The translations under genes and the position numbers were made by a program. The notes under the pieces were generated by a model. The model made no database searches. It saw only the letters and a program-made list of their open reading frames with translations, and was not told the origin of the DNA. Below are positions 43,357 through 51,788 of a stretch of DNA of 64,000 nt, one piece after another; position 1 is the stretch's first letter; every line of letters begins with the position of its first letter. Origin of the DNA: Lewinella sp050633125 (GTDB lineage: Bacteria > Bacteroidota > Bacteroidia > Chitinophagales > Saprospiraceae); NCBI RefSeq assembly GCF_050633125.1, contig NZ_JBOEFX010000010.1, positions 1 through 64,000 of the forward strand. Reading direction: 5' to 3'.

Positions 43357-44022
43357 TTATGGCCTGTTGATATTTATGGAATACCCCAAACCTATCGACC
43401 AGCTACGGTTTTCAGAAGTGTTGGTTTCTGTCATATCCAGAAAGCCATGGTAGTAGTCGGCAGATAGTTGAAGGCTCCCGAACCCAAGTTGGTAAGCAAA
43501 ACCAAGGCCTGCTTGGGCACCGAAATCGAAGCGGTTGAGTGTGTTTTCTTGCTCGAAGTCGAGTTCCTGTCGTTCGCGGCCACCATCTAAAGAAGATAGA
43601 AAGAGAACATCACGATGGCCACTCATAAGGTAACCTAATCCAGCACCCGCTTGCCCAAATAGAGAAAAGCGATTAGCCAGTGGAATATTGGCTTTGATGA
43701 GCAATGGCAATTGGAGGTAGTTGGCGTAGATGGTTGCATCTTGTACAAGAAAAGGGTTGCTACCCACAAAGCCTGGTTCGCAAGCAGCCCCTCGGCGTAG
43801 GTAGCCAGGTGCGAGACCTACGCTAATAGCAGGCGATACCGAATAAAAAGCTTCCATTGATACGCCGTAATGCTCAATTCGTTGATCAAAACCGTCGATT
43901 GCGATTTCGTCGCCGTAGTTTTGCCAGGCTTCACCCGTTTGCACTTTTAGACCAAGGCTGAGTTGTGCGAATAAGCCACTGCTGAGGATCAGGGAAAGGA
44001 AAAACAGAAAAGAATACTTCAT
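43357..44022 (-). CDS. Outer-membrane beta-barrel protein
   Basis: Predicted outer-membrane protein of 221 residues. The ATG at 44020-44022 starts a good signal peptide (MKYSFLFFLSLILSSGLFAQ); the longer open frame upstream is discarded. The mature part alternates amphipathic strands with a Gly/aromatic pattern (APGYLRRGAAC, LFGQAGAGLGYLMSG, FDFGAQAGLGFAYQLG, SIGLGYSIN), as in the porin-family/OmpX-like eight- to ten-stranded barrels of Bacteroidota. No specific function. It is divergent from the cyclase gene, with about 118 bp between starts. Confidence 0.85.
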   Translation of the reverse strand: MKYSFLFFLSLILSSGLFAQLSLGLKVQTGEAWQNYGDEIAIDGFDQRIEHYGVSMEAFYSVSPAISVGLAPGYLRRGAACEPGFVGSNPFLVQDATIYANYLQLPLLIKANIPLANRFSLFGQAGAGLGYLMSGHRDVLFLSSLDGGRERQELDFEQENTLNRFDFGAQAGLGFAYQLGFGSLQLSADYYHGFLDMTETNTSENRSWSIGLGYSININRP

Positions 44023-44140
44023 AATTTTGATTTTTTGGAGTACTGGGCAAGACGGTTGTTTTTTTAGAAATGGTTGGGTGAGTTGAATTCTGTTAACTTT
44101 ATGCACCACATTATGCCATTTGGCAGCGTTATTCCATCAA

Positions 44141-45235
44141 ATGAATCCACAACTAGCACAAACAAGCAGTTTTCGTTCCCGTTCCTGGCGGTTGATCCTG
44201 CGGGTAGCCGTCTTTTGGTACTTCGTAGCTTTGGCCAAGACCATCTATGATTACTACCTGCTAAAAAACAATGGAGGAGAGGTTTTTGAGTTTATGAATT
44301 GGTTGATCGGCAGTTGGGTCGCTTGCACGATTGGCCTGTTGTTGCTAGGCCCATTTATCGTCTATCTTTTGTATCGTACACTAAGGGCCGCTCCTTATTG
44401 GAAGGTGCTGAGCTATCTGTTAGGCGGATTTACCCTGATTGCCTTGGTCGCTGATATGGTGGCTATGCCAGTGATTTACGCGCTGGATAATGATGTGGTC
44501 GTGTATGGTAGAGACAGCCTGGCCTACGCTTTTGGTTATTTACAGACGCCTAATTTTCTTGCCGTCTATTTCTTTTGGTTATTGGTGACTGTCGTAACGG
44601 TCATTGTTATTTTGGTCAATGAAAAGTATGGCCCGGGGATGTTTGGGAAGTTACTTATGGGGCAATACTATAGCCCAAAGCGAGAAGAACGCGTCTTCAT
44701 GTTTTTGGATATGAAATCGTCAACGACCATTGCAGAGCAAATAGGAGAAGAAAACTATTTTAATCTACTAAAGGATTGTTTTGCAGATATGACAGGCCCT
44801 ATTCTCGACAATTCAGGAGAAATCTATCAATATGTTGGCGATGAAGTGATTGTCTGTTGGCCAATGAAAGTAGGCGTAGAGCAGGCCCGCTGTGTGAGAA
44901 CCTTCTTTGGGATAAAACGACAGCTACAGCGGCGGAAAACGTATTACGAAGAAAATTACGGGGTGCTACCGTCTTTCAAAGCAGGTTTCCACTTTGGCCA
45001 AGTGATGGCCGGAGAAATTGGTATCATCAAACGCGACATCACCTACTCTGGCGATGTACTCAACACGGCAGCTCGCATCCAGTCGAAATGTAACGACCTC
45101 GGCGTAGATCACCTTATTTCGGGCCCACTTTGGGATAAGATCGCCGATGAATTCCCCGAAGGTGGCGAGCAGGTTTCAGATCAAATAGAACTGAGAGGAC
45201 GGCAGGAGCGGATTGATTTGTATCGGGCGCTTTGA
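44141..45235 (+). CDS. Membrane-bound class III adenylate/guanylate cyclase
   Basis: Predicted cyclic-nucleotide-forming enzyme, 364 residues from the ATG at 44141 (an in-frame TTG at 44120 is possible). About four membrane helices are followed by a cytoplasmic cyclase catalytic domain. The metal-binding aspartates are both present: one in RVFMFLDMKSSTTIAEQ and one in YQYVGDEVIVCW, with the later motif GDVLNTAARIQSKCN. Because the residues needed for metal binding are intact, activity is plausible; ATP versus GTP preference cannot be decided from the sequence. No receiver or cNMP-binding gene is adjacent. Confidence 0.87.
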   Translation: MNPQLAQTSSFRSRSWRLILRVAVFWYFVALAKTIYDYYLLKNNGGEVFEFMNWLIGSWVACTIGLLLLGPFIVYLLYRTLRAAPYWKVLSYLLGGFTLIALVADMVAMPVIYALDNDVVVYGRDSLAYAFGYLQTPNFLAVYFFWLLVTVVTVIVILVNEKYGPGMFGKLLMGQYYSPKREERVFMFLDMKSSTTIAEQIGEENYFNLLKDCFADMTGPILDNSGEIYQYVGDEVIVCWPMKVGVEQARCVRTFFGIKRQLQRRKTYYEENYGVLPSFKAGFHFGQVMAGEIGIIKRDITYSGDVLNTAARIQSKCNDLGVDHLISGPLWDKIADEFPEGGEQVSDQIELRGRQERIDLYRAL

Positions 45236-45666
45236 GTGAGGGATGGGGACATAACACCCTCAAGTGGGAGGGCCCTCCCAGCTGTCCGGACCGCCGGAAC
45301 ACCCTCTCACCATTCTGGTGAATGGGCACGCGAATATACCTGCTCTCGTCGTCGAGAACAGCCAAGCAATGCGAAAAAAAACCTCTGAATTCCTTTCGGA
45401 CGAAAGAAAGGGTAGTGACCTTCGATTTTCAGTAAAGTCGTCAACTTTGCTGGTTTGCAAATGTAGATAATAAAAACAATTAATCAAATTTTAGTTTTAA
45501 TTTATTTAATTAAAGTTGTTTTTGTTGCTTGAGAAGGCGTTTCAAATTCTTTTGAACGGAAAATGTCAGAGAAAACTTAACTTTAGGGATGAGGAAATAT
45601 TTGTAGCAAAATGTGTAGATGATTTTTTGCGAACTCCCCTAAACCCTCACCTCAAAGAAAAAACAA
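45236..45666. other. Intergenic region of 431 bp with a G/C palindrome
   Basis: No credible gene is seen. The first 100 bp contain a perfect 16-bp palindrome TGGGAGGGCCCTCCCA (45265-45280) and the overlapping TGTCCGGACCGCCGGAA segment, possibly a terminator-like or REP-like structure for the cyclase transcript. The rest becomes very A/T-rich towards 45490-45540 and probably contains the promoter of the next gene. Confidence 0.45.
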
Positions 45667-46608
45667 ATGACCTTACCCCTCCGGATACTCTTATTTTATG
45701 TCAATCACCTCAAGCCTAAAGTAGACTTAAACCGAGTTGCTCCAGAAAAAATACGGGAGATGAACCGAAAAGAGCTACAAAAAATTGGCTCAATTATCGA
45801 TGTATCTCCCTGCGAAATGGAAAGGGTAGAAGAAGGCGCTTTTACCGCCACAGATGGTACCAGCATTAGCTACCGCTATTATCAACCCTTAGAAATGGGC
45901 AAGGAAGGAAAGTCCATTCTCTTCTTTCACGGCGGTGGTTTCGTGACGCGCGATCTGAATTCTCATGATAAGGCATGTCGTCGACTGGCCCAAGAGAACC
46001 GGATGCCCGTCTTTTCGGTAGCGTATCGGTTGGCACCCGAATTTAAGTTCCCGATACCCGTGCAAGACTGCTATGATGCTTTCAAGTGGTTGGTAAGTGC
46101 TACTGCCGATCTAGGACTGAACCCCGAGCGGATCACAGTGATGGGCGATAGCGCCGGAGGCAACTTGGCTACGGTAGTATGCCTATTGAGTAAACAAGAA
46201 GGCGGAATCGCCCCCTGGCGGCAAGTGCTCATTTACCCCACGGCTGATGCTCGCTTGTGTTACCCCTCTGTGGATAGCCTGGGCAAAGGCTATTTTTTGA
46301 CCCGTGAGTTGATGGAGTGGTTTGTCATGCATTATCAACGCACCGAGGATGATATCATAAATCCGTTGATGTCGCCTTTACTGGCAGAGGATGTGAGTGG
46401 GCTACCTCCGGCTTATGTCTGCACTGCTGACTTAGACCCTTTGCGGGATGAAGGAAAGGCTTACGCCGAAAAGATGGAAGCTGCGGGTGTAGACGTGGAA
46501 TTTCAGAATTTCCGGGGTGTTGTCCACGGTTTTTTGAACCTGCGCCGCTTGTGTAAACGACAAAACAGCGCCATGCATGCGGATATTGCTGCGTTTTTGA
46601 GTCGTTAA
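45667..46608 (+). CDS. Alpha/beta hydrolase, hormone-sensitive-lipase type esterase
   Basis: Cytoplasmic esterase of 313 residues in the GDXG/HSL family. The oxyanion-hole motif is HGGGF (88-92), the nucleophile Ser162 is in MGDSAGGNLA, and Asp257 in DLDPLRDEG and His287 in VVHGFLNL complete the triad, all at normal spacing. Family members hydrolyse short acyl esters; the natural substrate is unknown. Monocistronic, preceded by a 431-bp A/T-rich gap. Confidence 0.92.
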   Translation: MTLPLRILLFYVNHLKPKVDLNRVAPEKIREMNRKELQKIGSIIDVSPCEMERVEEGAFTATDGTSISYRYYQPLEMGKEGKSILFFHGGGFVTRDLNSHDKACRRLAQENRMPVFSVAYRLAPEFKFPIPVQDCYDAFKWLVSATADLGLNPERITVMGDSAGGNLATVVCLLSKQEGGIAPWRQVLIYPTADARLCYPSVDSLGKGYFLTRELMEWFVMHYQRTEDDIINPLMSPLLAEDVSGLPPAYVCTADLDPLRDEGKAYAEKMEAAGVDVEFQNFRGVVHGFLNLRRLCKRQNSAMHADIAAFLSR

Positions 46609-46991
46609 TAGCCTTTTTTGAACCACCAAAGGCACTTTAGTTTTTGGCCAAGTAAATCGTCCAGCATTTTATTTCCGAATTCCGACTTTGAGAATATCTT
46701 AATGGTTGATCGTAACCCTTACACTTTTCCACATTTACACTTTCCCCGCCCTTTTCAGCCAGCGATAGTAGCGGTATGCGCGGAGCCTTTGGCGAGCACA
46801 TAGGAGTGGATAGCGCGGTGCCGCCCAAGGAGTGCATCCGTTTAATCAGTCTCTTGCCAGGGCGGCAGGCTGCCAAATAAATATCGTAAAGCTTGAATGA
46901 AAAGTGCTCATTATCGGTAAACGGACTTCATTGTCACTTTGGGATAAATTGAAATCTTAGTACCTCGTACAAGGTATCTAATGCCGAAAAT
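46609..46991. other. Intergenic region of 383 bp with dispersed phrases
   Basis: It lies between the esterase and the convergent MATE gene, with no credible gene. It holds copies of three short phrases seen elsewhere in the window: ACCACCAAAGGCACTT (about 46622), a TTTCCGAATTCCGACTTTGA phrase (about 46672) and 'CCCTTACACTTTTCCACATT' (about 46717-46736). Confidence 0.45.
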
Positions 46992-48278
46992 TCACCCCAC
47001 CTTGCCCCGCGCATACCACCACCATTGTATAGCCCCACGAAAAATCATGAAGCCCAGCAAACTGAGCCATAAGCCGTGGTTGTCTTGATGCTGTGCATAG
47101 CAATAATAGAGGAGCAAGTAGCCCGCAAAAGCCAGCAGCATCGTATTTCGCATCGCCTTGGAGGCCGTGAGACCAACGTAGATGCCGTCCCAAATGTAAC
47201 AAGGTGTACCCAGCAGCGGGAAGACGATCATCCAGGGCAGATAGGGTAGTGCCGCGTTGACAATCTCTTCCTTGTCGGTGAAAATATACAAGAGATACTC
47301 GCCCGATCCGCCGTAAATCAGTGCATAAACGGTTGCTAGCACCATGCCCCACAAAAAGCTGAGCCGGATAGCATGTTGCGTTTTTTGGGGCTTGGCTGCT
47401 CCGTAGTATTTCCCTACGAGGCTCTCTGCCGCAAAGGCGAAGCCATCAACCCCGTAGGACATCCAGTTGACGTATTGCAGCAAGATCACGTTGGTGGCCA
47501 ACACCAGTTCTCCCAAACCAGTAGACTGCCGATAGAAGAAAGCAAAGGCCAGGGTGAGACACAGCGTACGCAAGAATATATCACTGTTGATGCGCAGAAA
47601 ATGGCTGAGGGCTTCCCACTGCAACAAGGCTTGGTACTTTACGGTAGTTCGCACCCACGGGTATTTGTACAACAATAAACTCAATCCGGCAAAAAGACCC
47701 GTGTATTGTGCAACGACGGTGCCCCAAGCAACGCCACTGATACCCCAACCCCAATAGTGTACCAGCCAGTAGCTGACCAGCATGTTAGTGACATTGATGA
47801 GAATAGTGAGTAGCAGCGGGTAGATGGCATTTTGCATACCAAAATACCAGCCCATAAGCGCGTACATACCCAAAGCGGCGGGCGCTGCCCAGATGCGCAC
47901 CCGGAAGTAGGTGCCCACCAGTGATTGCTGATCAGTAGCTACTTGTAGTAAACTTTGGGCCGCGTTGAGGAGTGGCACCTGGATAATCATCAAAAGTAAA
48001 GCCAGACTAATAGCAACAATGGCGGCCTGGCCCAGCACTGTGCTCATAGCGGTTTGGTCTTTGCGGCCAAAGGCCTGGGCAGTCATGCCGGTAGAGCCCA
48101 TGCGCAGGAACCCAAAATTCCAGTAGACAAAGTTGAATATCATACTACCCAGCCCTACGGCCCCGAGGTGGTCGGCACTCATGCGCCCCATCAGCGCCGT
48201 ATCAAAAGAACTGAGGAGTGGTACCGAAATATTGCTCAAAATATTGGGGATGGCCAGGCGTAAAATTTCTTTATTCAT
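46992..48278 (-). CDS. MATE-family efflux transporter
   Basis: Inner-membrane Na+ or H+-coupled exporter of 428 residues, about twelve helices, DinF-like. It opens MNKEILRLAIPNILSNISVPLLSSFDTALMG, the first helix motif of MATE proteins. Characteristic segments include GLGSMIFNFVYW, FGRKDQTAMSTVLGQA and the second-half repeat GELVLATNVILLQYVNWMSYGVDGFAFAAESLVG. The ATG at 48276-48278 is preferred to a GTG two codons upstream. Substrate unknown (drug, dye or metabolite). Divergent from the DUF1761 gene. Confidence 0.9.
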   Translation of the reverse strand: MNKEILRLAIPNILSNISVPLLSSFDTALMGRMSADHLGAVGLGSMIFNFVYWNFGFLRMGSTGMTAQAFGRKDQTAMSTVLGQAAIVAISLALLLMIIQVPLLNAAQSLLQVATDQQSLVGTYFRVRIWAAPAALGMYALMGWYFGMQNAIYPLLLTILINVTNMLVSYWLVHYWGWGISGVAWGTVVAQYTGLFAGLSLLLYKYPWVRTTVKYQALLQWEALSHFLRINSDIFLRTLCLTLAFAFFYRQSTGLGELVLATNVILLQYVNWMSYGVDGFAFAAESLVGKYYGAAKPQKTQHAIRLSFLWGMVLATVYALIYGGSGEYLLYIFTDKEEIVNAALPYLPWMIVFPLLGTPCYIWDGIYVGLTASKAMRNTMLLAFAGYLLLYYCYAQHQDNHGLWLSLLGFMIFRGAIQWWWYARGKVG

Positions 48279-48344
48279 AGCCACAAGCTAAGGAGTATGA
48301 GTAAAAATAAGCTACGAATTGCTTAAATTGGGTATAATATGTAG

Positions 48345-48364
48345 GCACAATAGACTTATTGTGC
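48345..48364. promoter_or_regulatory. Inverted repeat between divergent genes
   Basis: GCACAATA-GACT-TATTGTGC is a perfect 8-bp inverted repeat with a four-base spacer. It lies about two-thirds of the way from the MATE start (48278) to the DUF1761 start (48396) and is followed by TGTTTTT. It could be an operator for a dimeric regulator of either gene or an early hairpin in the DUF1761 leader. Confidence 0.4.
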
Positions 48365-48395
48365 TGTTTTTAACCAGCTTAAACTTGAAAATATT

Positions 48396-48830
48396 ATGGG
48401 AAACAAAACGAATTGGCTGGCTATTATTGCCGCCGCTGTAGTAGGCATGGGCCTCGGGTTTTTATTTTATGGTGCCTTATTTCAGGACATCTGGATGGCT
48501 GGCAACGGCCTAGCTCAGGGAGAAACAGACATGGAGATGTTGCGCTACGGCGAGAAGGTAGAAGTTACCGCATTGCCGATGATCATCAACACCATAGCGA
48601 TGTTCATTTATGCCCTGATCATGAATTGGTTGATAGGAAAAACAAGCATGACCAGCTGGGCAGGCGGTGCTACCCTGGGCGCAGCAGTAGGCTTCATCGT
48701 ATTTCTGAACACCTATGTAAGTAACCGTTTCGCAGCTAATCCTACCTCATTGTCGATGGTAGACGGCGGATACGCTTTTCTGCTTTTCATCGCCATGGGG
48801 GCGATCATTGGCGGTTGGCGGAAGTCTTAG
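48396..48830 (+). CDS. DUF1761 membrane protein
   Basis: Small integral membrane protein of 144 residues with four predicted helices. It starts NWLAIIAAAVVGMGLGFLFYGALFQDIWM, the conserved opening of DUF1761 proteins, and ends SMVDGGYAFLLFIAMGAIIGGW. No biochemical role is known for the family. It stands alone, divergent from the MATE exporter and followed by a cluster of 'TACACTTTT' phrases. Confidence 0.85.
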   Translation: MGNKTNWLAIIAAAVVGMGLGFLFYGALFQDIWMAGNGLAQGETDMEMLRYGEKVEVTALPMIINTIAMFIYALIMNWLIGKTSMTSWAGGATLGAAVGFIVFLNTYVSNRFAANPTSLSMVDGGYAFLLFIAMGAIIGGWRKS

Positions 48831-48845
48831 TAGTCGGTTTAAAAA

Positions 48846-48927
48846 GTGTAAGGGTGTAAGGGTTGGAAAGATATCTGATTGACCTTTACACTTTTACACT
48901 TTTACATTTTTACACTTTTCCAACCAA
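48846..48927. repeat. Cluster of 'TACACTTTT' phrases
   Basis: GTGTAAGGGTTGGAAAG (about 48847) faces a tandem array of TTTACACTTTTACACTTTT and TTTACACTTTTCCAACC (48882-48925), giving both direct and inverted repetition. Shorter copies lie at 21301-21327 and 46713-46738. Part of the dispersed intergenic phrase set. Confidence 0.55.
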
Positions 48928-48933
48928 TACCCC

Positions 48934-49389
48934 CTACCTCTTATAATTGGCTTCATAAAGCTCAATCCATTCCTGCATCGTCATTTTTTGCACCAATTCT
49001 GTAATCAGGTCGTATGGAATTTCTTCCACCTTCTTAAACCGGATGCAGCTTTTTCCCATGTCCAGTTTACGCTTATTGTGCTTCGGGTATTCGGCCACAA
49101 ACCACTCCATGAGTGTTGGGTTGGCGTAGATGCCCATGTGGTAAAGCGCAATGAAGTTCTTTTGCGAAGCAATATTCATAAAAGGGAGCGGGAGCTTGGT
49201 ATCGCAATGGTACCCCGCAGGGTAGGCCGAATGAGGTACCACGTAGCCAATCATTCCATAATTCATGGCTTCTTCAAAACCAGCAGGAAGGTTATCGTTA
49301 ATAATTGCACGGAGCTTCTGCATCGGCGCTTGGCGGTCTTCAGGCAGTTGTTCGATATAATTATCGGGGGAAGTAGCTTCTATCTTCAT
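48934..49389 (-). CDS. DUF1801 domain protein
   Basis: Cytoplasmic protein of 151 residues from the ATG at 49387-49389; the longer open frame upstream overlaps the divergent VOC gene and is rejected. Typical DUF1801 pattern: SPDNYIEQLPEDRQAPMQKLRAII, then FEEAMNYGMIGYVV, LPFMNIASQKNFIALYHMGIY, and MGKSCIRFKKVEEIPYDLI. The fold is related to YdhG-like proteins; function unknown. The 41-bp space to the VOC gene must hold both start regions. Confidence 0.87.
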   Translation of the reverse strand: MKIEATSPDNYIEQLPEDRQAPMQKLRAIINDNLPAGFEEAMNYGMIGYVVPHSAYPAGYHCDTKLPLPFMNIASQKNFIALYHMGIYANPTLMEWFVAEYPKHNKRKLDMGKSCIRFKKVEEIPYDLITELVQKMTMQEWIELYEANYKR

Positions 49390-49430
49390 CTTTTGTTCTA
49401 TACCTTTGTTTGCTCCAAAAATAACAAATA

Positions 49431-49823
49431 ATGCGCCAACATATTGCCCGAATAGCTTTGGTTGTAGCCGATTACGACGATGCCATCGCCTTCTATACTC
49501 AAAAATTGAAATTTGAGCTGATAGAAGATACCCAGCTGACACCCGAAAAACGCTGGGTCGTGGTGGCTCCTCCCGGAGGGAAAGAGTGTGCCTTGTTATT
49601 GGCCAAAGCAGCTAATGAAGAGCAGCGAAAATCAATAGGCAACCAAACCGGAGGCAGGGTGTTCCTGTTCCTCTATACCGATGATTTTTGGCGAGATTTC
49701 GAAAACATGAAGGCCGAAGGTATCGAGTTTGTACGCCCCCCAGTGAAGGAACCTTATGGCACCGTAGCCGTTTTCAAAGACTTATACGGCAACCTTTGGG
49801 ATTTTATTGAGCCAACAGCATAG
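49431..49823 (+). CDS. VOC-family (glyoxalase/bleomycin-resistance-like) protein
   Basis: Small metalloenzyme-fold protein of 130 residues. The vicinal-oxygen-chelate pattern starts RQHIARIALVVADYDDAIAFYTQKLKFELIED and ends PYGTVAVFKDLYGNLWDFIEP, with the metal-ligand candidates His4 and the terminal Glu. Reactions in this superfamily vary widely; nothing nearby points to one. Divergent from the DUF1801 gene, with a family A repeat directly after its stop. Confidence 0.88.
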   Translation: MRQHIARIALVVADYDDAIAFYTQKLKFELIEDTQLTPEKRWVVVAPPGGKECALLLAKAANEEQRKSIGNQTGGRVFLFLYTDDFWRDFENMKAEGIEFVRPPVKEPYGTVAVFKDLYGNLWDFIEPTA

Positions 49824-49830
49824 GTCTTTA

Positions 49831-49940
49831 TTGGGCCATGCCATCGTTCCTCGGCACCAGGCTGTCTGNNGAGCGGCTGCCCATCCTTTGTCCTTGCGCC
49901 CTCCGGGCACCGGGCTCCAGGCTTCGCCTTGCGCCTCTAG
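49831..49940 (+). repeat. Dispersed intergenic repeat family A, copy 4 (contains a 2-base gap)
   Basis: TTGGGCCATGCC, TCGGCACCAGGCTGTCTG, CTGCCCATCCTTTGTCC and TTGCGCCCTCCGG follow in the same order as in the other copies. Two unresolved bases at 49869-49870 lie inside it. A further small-hairpin segment follows at 49958-50000 (CCTCCTTCGGAGG and GTCACGAAGTGAC). The rest of the gap to 50117 shows no gene. Confidence 0.6.
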
Positions 49941-50117
49941 CCCAAGCAATATCCCTGTCCTCCTTCGGAGGAGGTGTCACGAAGTGACGGAGGAGGAAAG
50001 CCCATCACCCAAACAATCCAGTTCTACTAGGGAAAAAGGTGCTTATATGTCCTTTTATGAACTTATTTGGCTCAAAAAACACCTAGTCTAATAAGAATAC
50101 CACCTGGATGTGTCCTC

Positions 50118-50840
50118 CTATAATAATACCAATAAACCGATGAACATAAATACTATAAACACGACAACCGTAATCAAAATGCTAAACAGATAGATGAGGA
50201 TCGTATTTCCGAAAGATCGCCACCAGGAAAACTGGAAAAGGGATTGAAGGAAATAAGTGGTGTAAACTAAATAAAGGAGGGCCATCAACCAAGAATTCAG
50301 GTCAGTAGATATCCAGGCCGTTGGAAGTAATAAGGTGCTGGTAAACGTCAAGAATCCATAAAGAAAAGCGTTAATAACCAGGTGTTCACCAAAATTGAGC
50401 TTGTATTTTCGGAATAGCATCCTCGTGAAAATAGCGGCCAATGGCACGGTAATCAACAGGAGTAGATTAGCATACTCTTTAAAAATACTAATCAGATTTC
50501 TTGTCAATGCTTGCTTCTCTGGATCGATTGCTTCGTTTTCATTGCCTGCTAACTCGTTCTCAAAACCAGCAAAAAAGCCACTGTCAGGGAAAAAGGTGAA
50601 GGAAATAAATAAATAGATGGGTATCGTTAGTACCAAGAACTTTAAAGGCTCAATAAAGCCACTGCGGTCCGTAAATAAGTACCTGCGCATGGCCGCGCCA
50701 GGATTTTTGATCAATTCCCAAACAGTATAAAAAATACCTCGCTCCAGATTGAGAATTGATAGCAGGGAAGCACCAATGGTTTTGGTGCTTATTCGTTTGA
50801 TTTGAGGATCGGGAAAATTTTCAGGGAGAGAGCTAGGCAT
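50118..50840 (-). CDS. DUF3667 membrane protein
   Basis: Inner-membrane protein of 240 residues with about five helices. It has the DUF3667 core RGIFYTVWELIKNPGAAMRRYL, then DRSGFIEPLKFLVLTIPIYLFISF, but lacks the N-terminal zinc-ribbon Cys found in many family members. Function unknown. It begins 4 bp after the stop of the SAM hydroxide adenosyltransferase gene on the same strand, so the two are likely co-transcribed. Confidence 0.85.
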   Translation of the reverse strand: MPSSLPENFPDPQIKRISTKTIGASLLSILNLERGIFYTVWELIKNPGAAMRRYLFTDRSGFIEPLKFLVLTIPIYLFISFTFFPDSGFFAGFENELAGNENEAIDPEKQALTRNLISIFKEYANLLLLITVPLAAIFTRMLFRKYKLNFGEHLVINAFLYGFLTFTSTLLLPTAWISTDLNSWLMALLYLVYTTYFLQSLFQFSWWRSFGNTILIYLFSILITVVVFIVFMFIGLLVLL

Positions 50841-50844
50841 AATG

Positions 50845-51648
50845 TCAAGTTTGTTTTTTGCCGTTAGAGAAGTCTATTTGGACGGTATCTTCTATTTTGA
50901 GGCCAAGGAGGCTGGCTCCTCGATCCATATTAATAGCTATTTCCAGCAAATCAGCGGAATTGAAGCGGCACAAAATTTCTCCAACAGGAACATCATGAAA
51001 AGAAGTCGAAAGCTCTGTAATAGGGGAGTGGCGCTTGAAATACAGTTCAAAGGATCTATCACGTCCAATGTTTTCCATCAGCTGCCGGTCGATATTAAGG
51101 ATCGCATTATCAAATTGATCAATATAGACCACTGATCCACGAATATGGTTGGGGCCAGTGACAGGCTGTAGGGTAATCCGTTCGAGCCATTGATCCACTG
51201 CACTACCCATTCCACCAGCGGGAAAATCCTGAGCAAGATGCCCTACGGCTTTGCCAAAAATATCGGCGAGCGGGAAACGACTGAAAGAAATATCTTCGGT
51301 ATCTAACTGAAAGATGCTAGCGGGCTGCTCCTGAAAGATCAGAGAAAATAAACCATTATCTGGCCCAACAAAATGATGCCCTTGGTGGGAAAACACTAAA
51401 AAAGGGCGATCTGGTTGATCAAAATCGTTGATACTGAGCAAATGGATGGTGCCCGCAGGAAATGCCTGCCAGGCATGTCGAAAAAGGAAGGCCCCTTCGA
51501 CAATGTTATAATTGGCGACGGCATTGCTAATATCAACGATACGCGCATTAGGGGTATGCTGTAAAATAGTACCCTTGATCAGCGCCAGGTGATAATCTCG
51601 CCAACCAAAATCAGAAGTGATCGTAACAATAGGGGGTGTCCTTTCCAA
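50845..51648 (-). CDS. SAM hydroxide adenosyltransferase (DUF62)
   Basis: Enzyme of the DUF62/fluorinase fold, 267 residues, which in characterised relatives hydrolyses S-adenosylmethionine to adenosine and methionine. It opens TPPIVTITSDFGWRDYHLALIKGTI with the Asp-containing TSDFG motif. Next come IVDISNAV, the conserved HHFVGPDNGLFSLI, and a C-terminal domain with SVVYIDQFDNAILNI. The frame starts at a TTG (51646-51648); no ATG is available in frame nearby, so a TTG start is likely. First gene of a unit with DUF3667, divergent from porX. Confidence 0.9.
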   Translation of the reverse strand: MERTPPIVTITSDFGWRDYHLALIKGTILQHTPNARIVDISNAVANYNIVEGAFLFRHAWQAFPAGTIHLLSINDFDQPDRPFLVFSHQGHHFVGPDNGLFSLIFQEQPASIFQLDTEDISFSRFPLADIFGKAVGHLAQDFPAGGMGSAVDQWLERITLQPVTGPNHIRGSVVYIDQFDNAILNIDRQLMENIGRDRSFELYFKRHSPITELSTSFHDVPVGEILCRFNSADLLEIAINMDRGASLLGLKIEDTVQIDFSNGKKQT

Positions 51649-51715
51649 ATTACTATGCTCTTTGCGGTAAAGATAATGATTTTGGAAAATTTTATATCCA
51701 TTCTTACTTCTGCAA

Positions 51716-51745
51716 CGTTGTTCTTATTGCGAATGATTACTTTTG
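51716..51745 (+). promoter_or_regulatory. Bacteroidota-type promoter of porX
   Basis: TACTTTTG (51738-51745) matches the -7 consensus TAnnTTTG exactly, and a TTG (51718-51720) lies 17 bp upstream where the -33 TTTG is expected. This would place transcription start about 35-40 bp before the porX ATG. Confidence 0.55.
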
Positions 51746-51788
51746 AGGAAATAGAATCCTCCTAAAATATAAAAACGTATTACCAAAT

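Noticed and set aside
45516..45719. 67-residue frame overlapping the esterase start
   Set aside because: No family resemblance, overlaps the real start out of frame, and comes from A/T-rich intergenic DNA.
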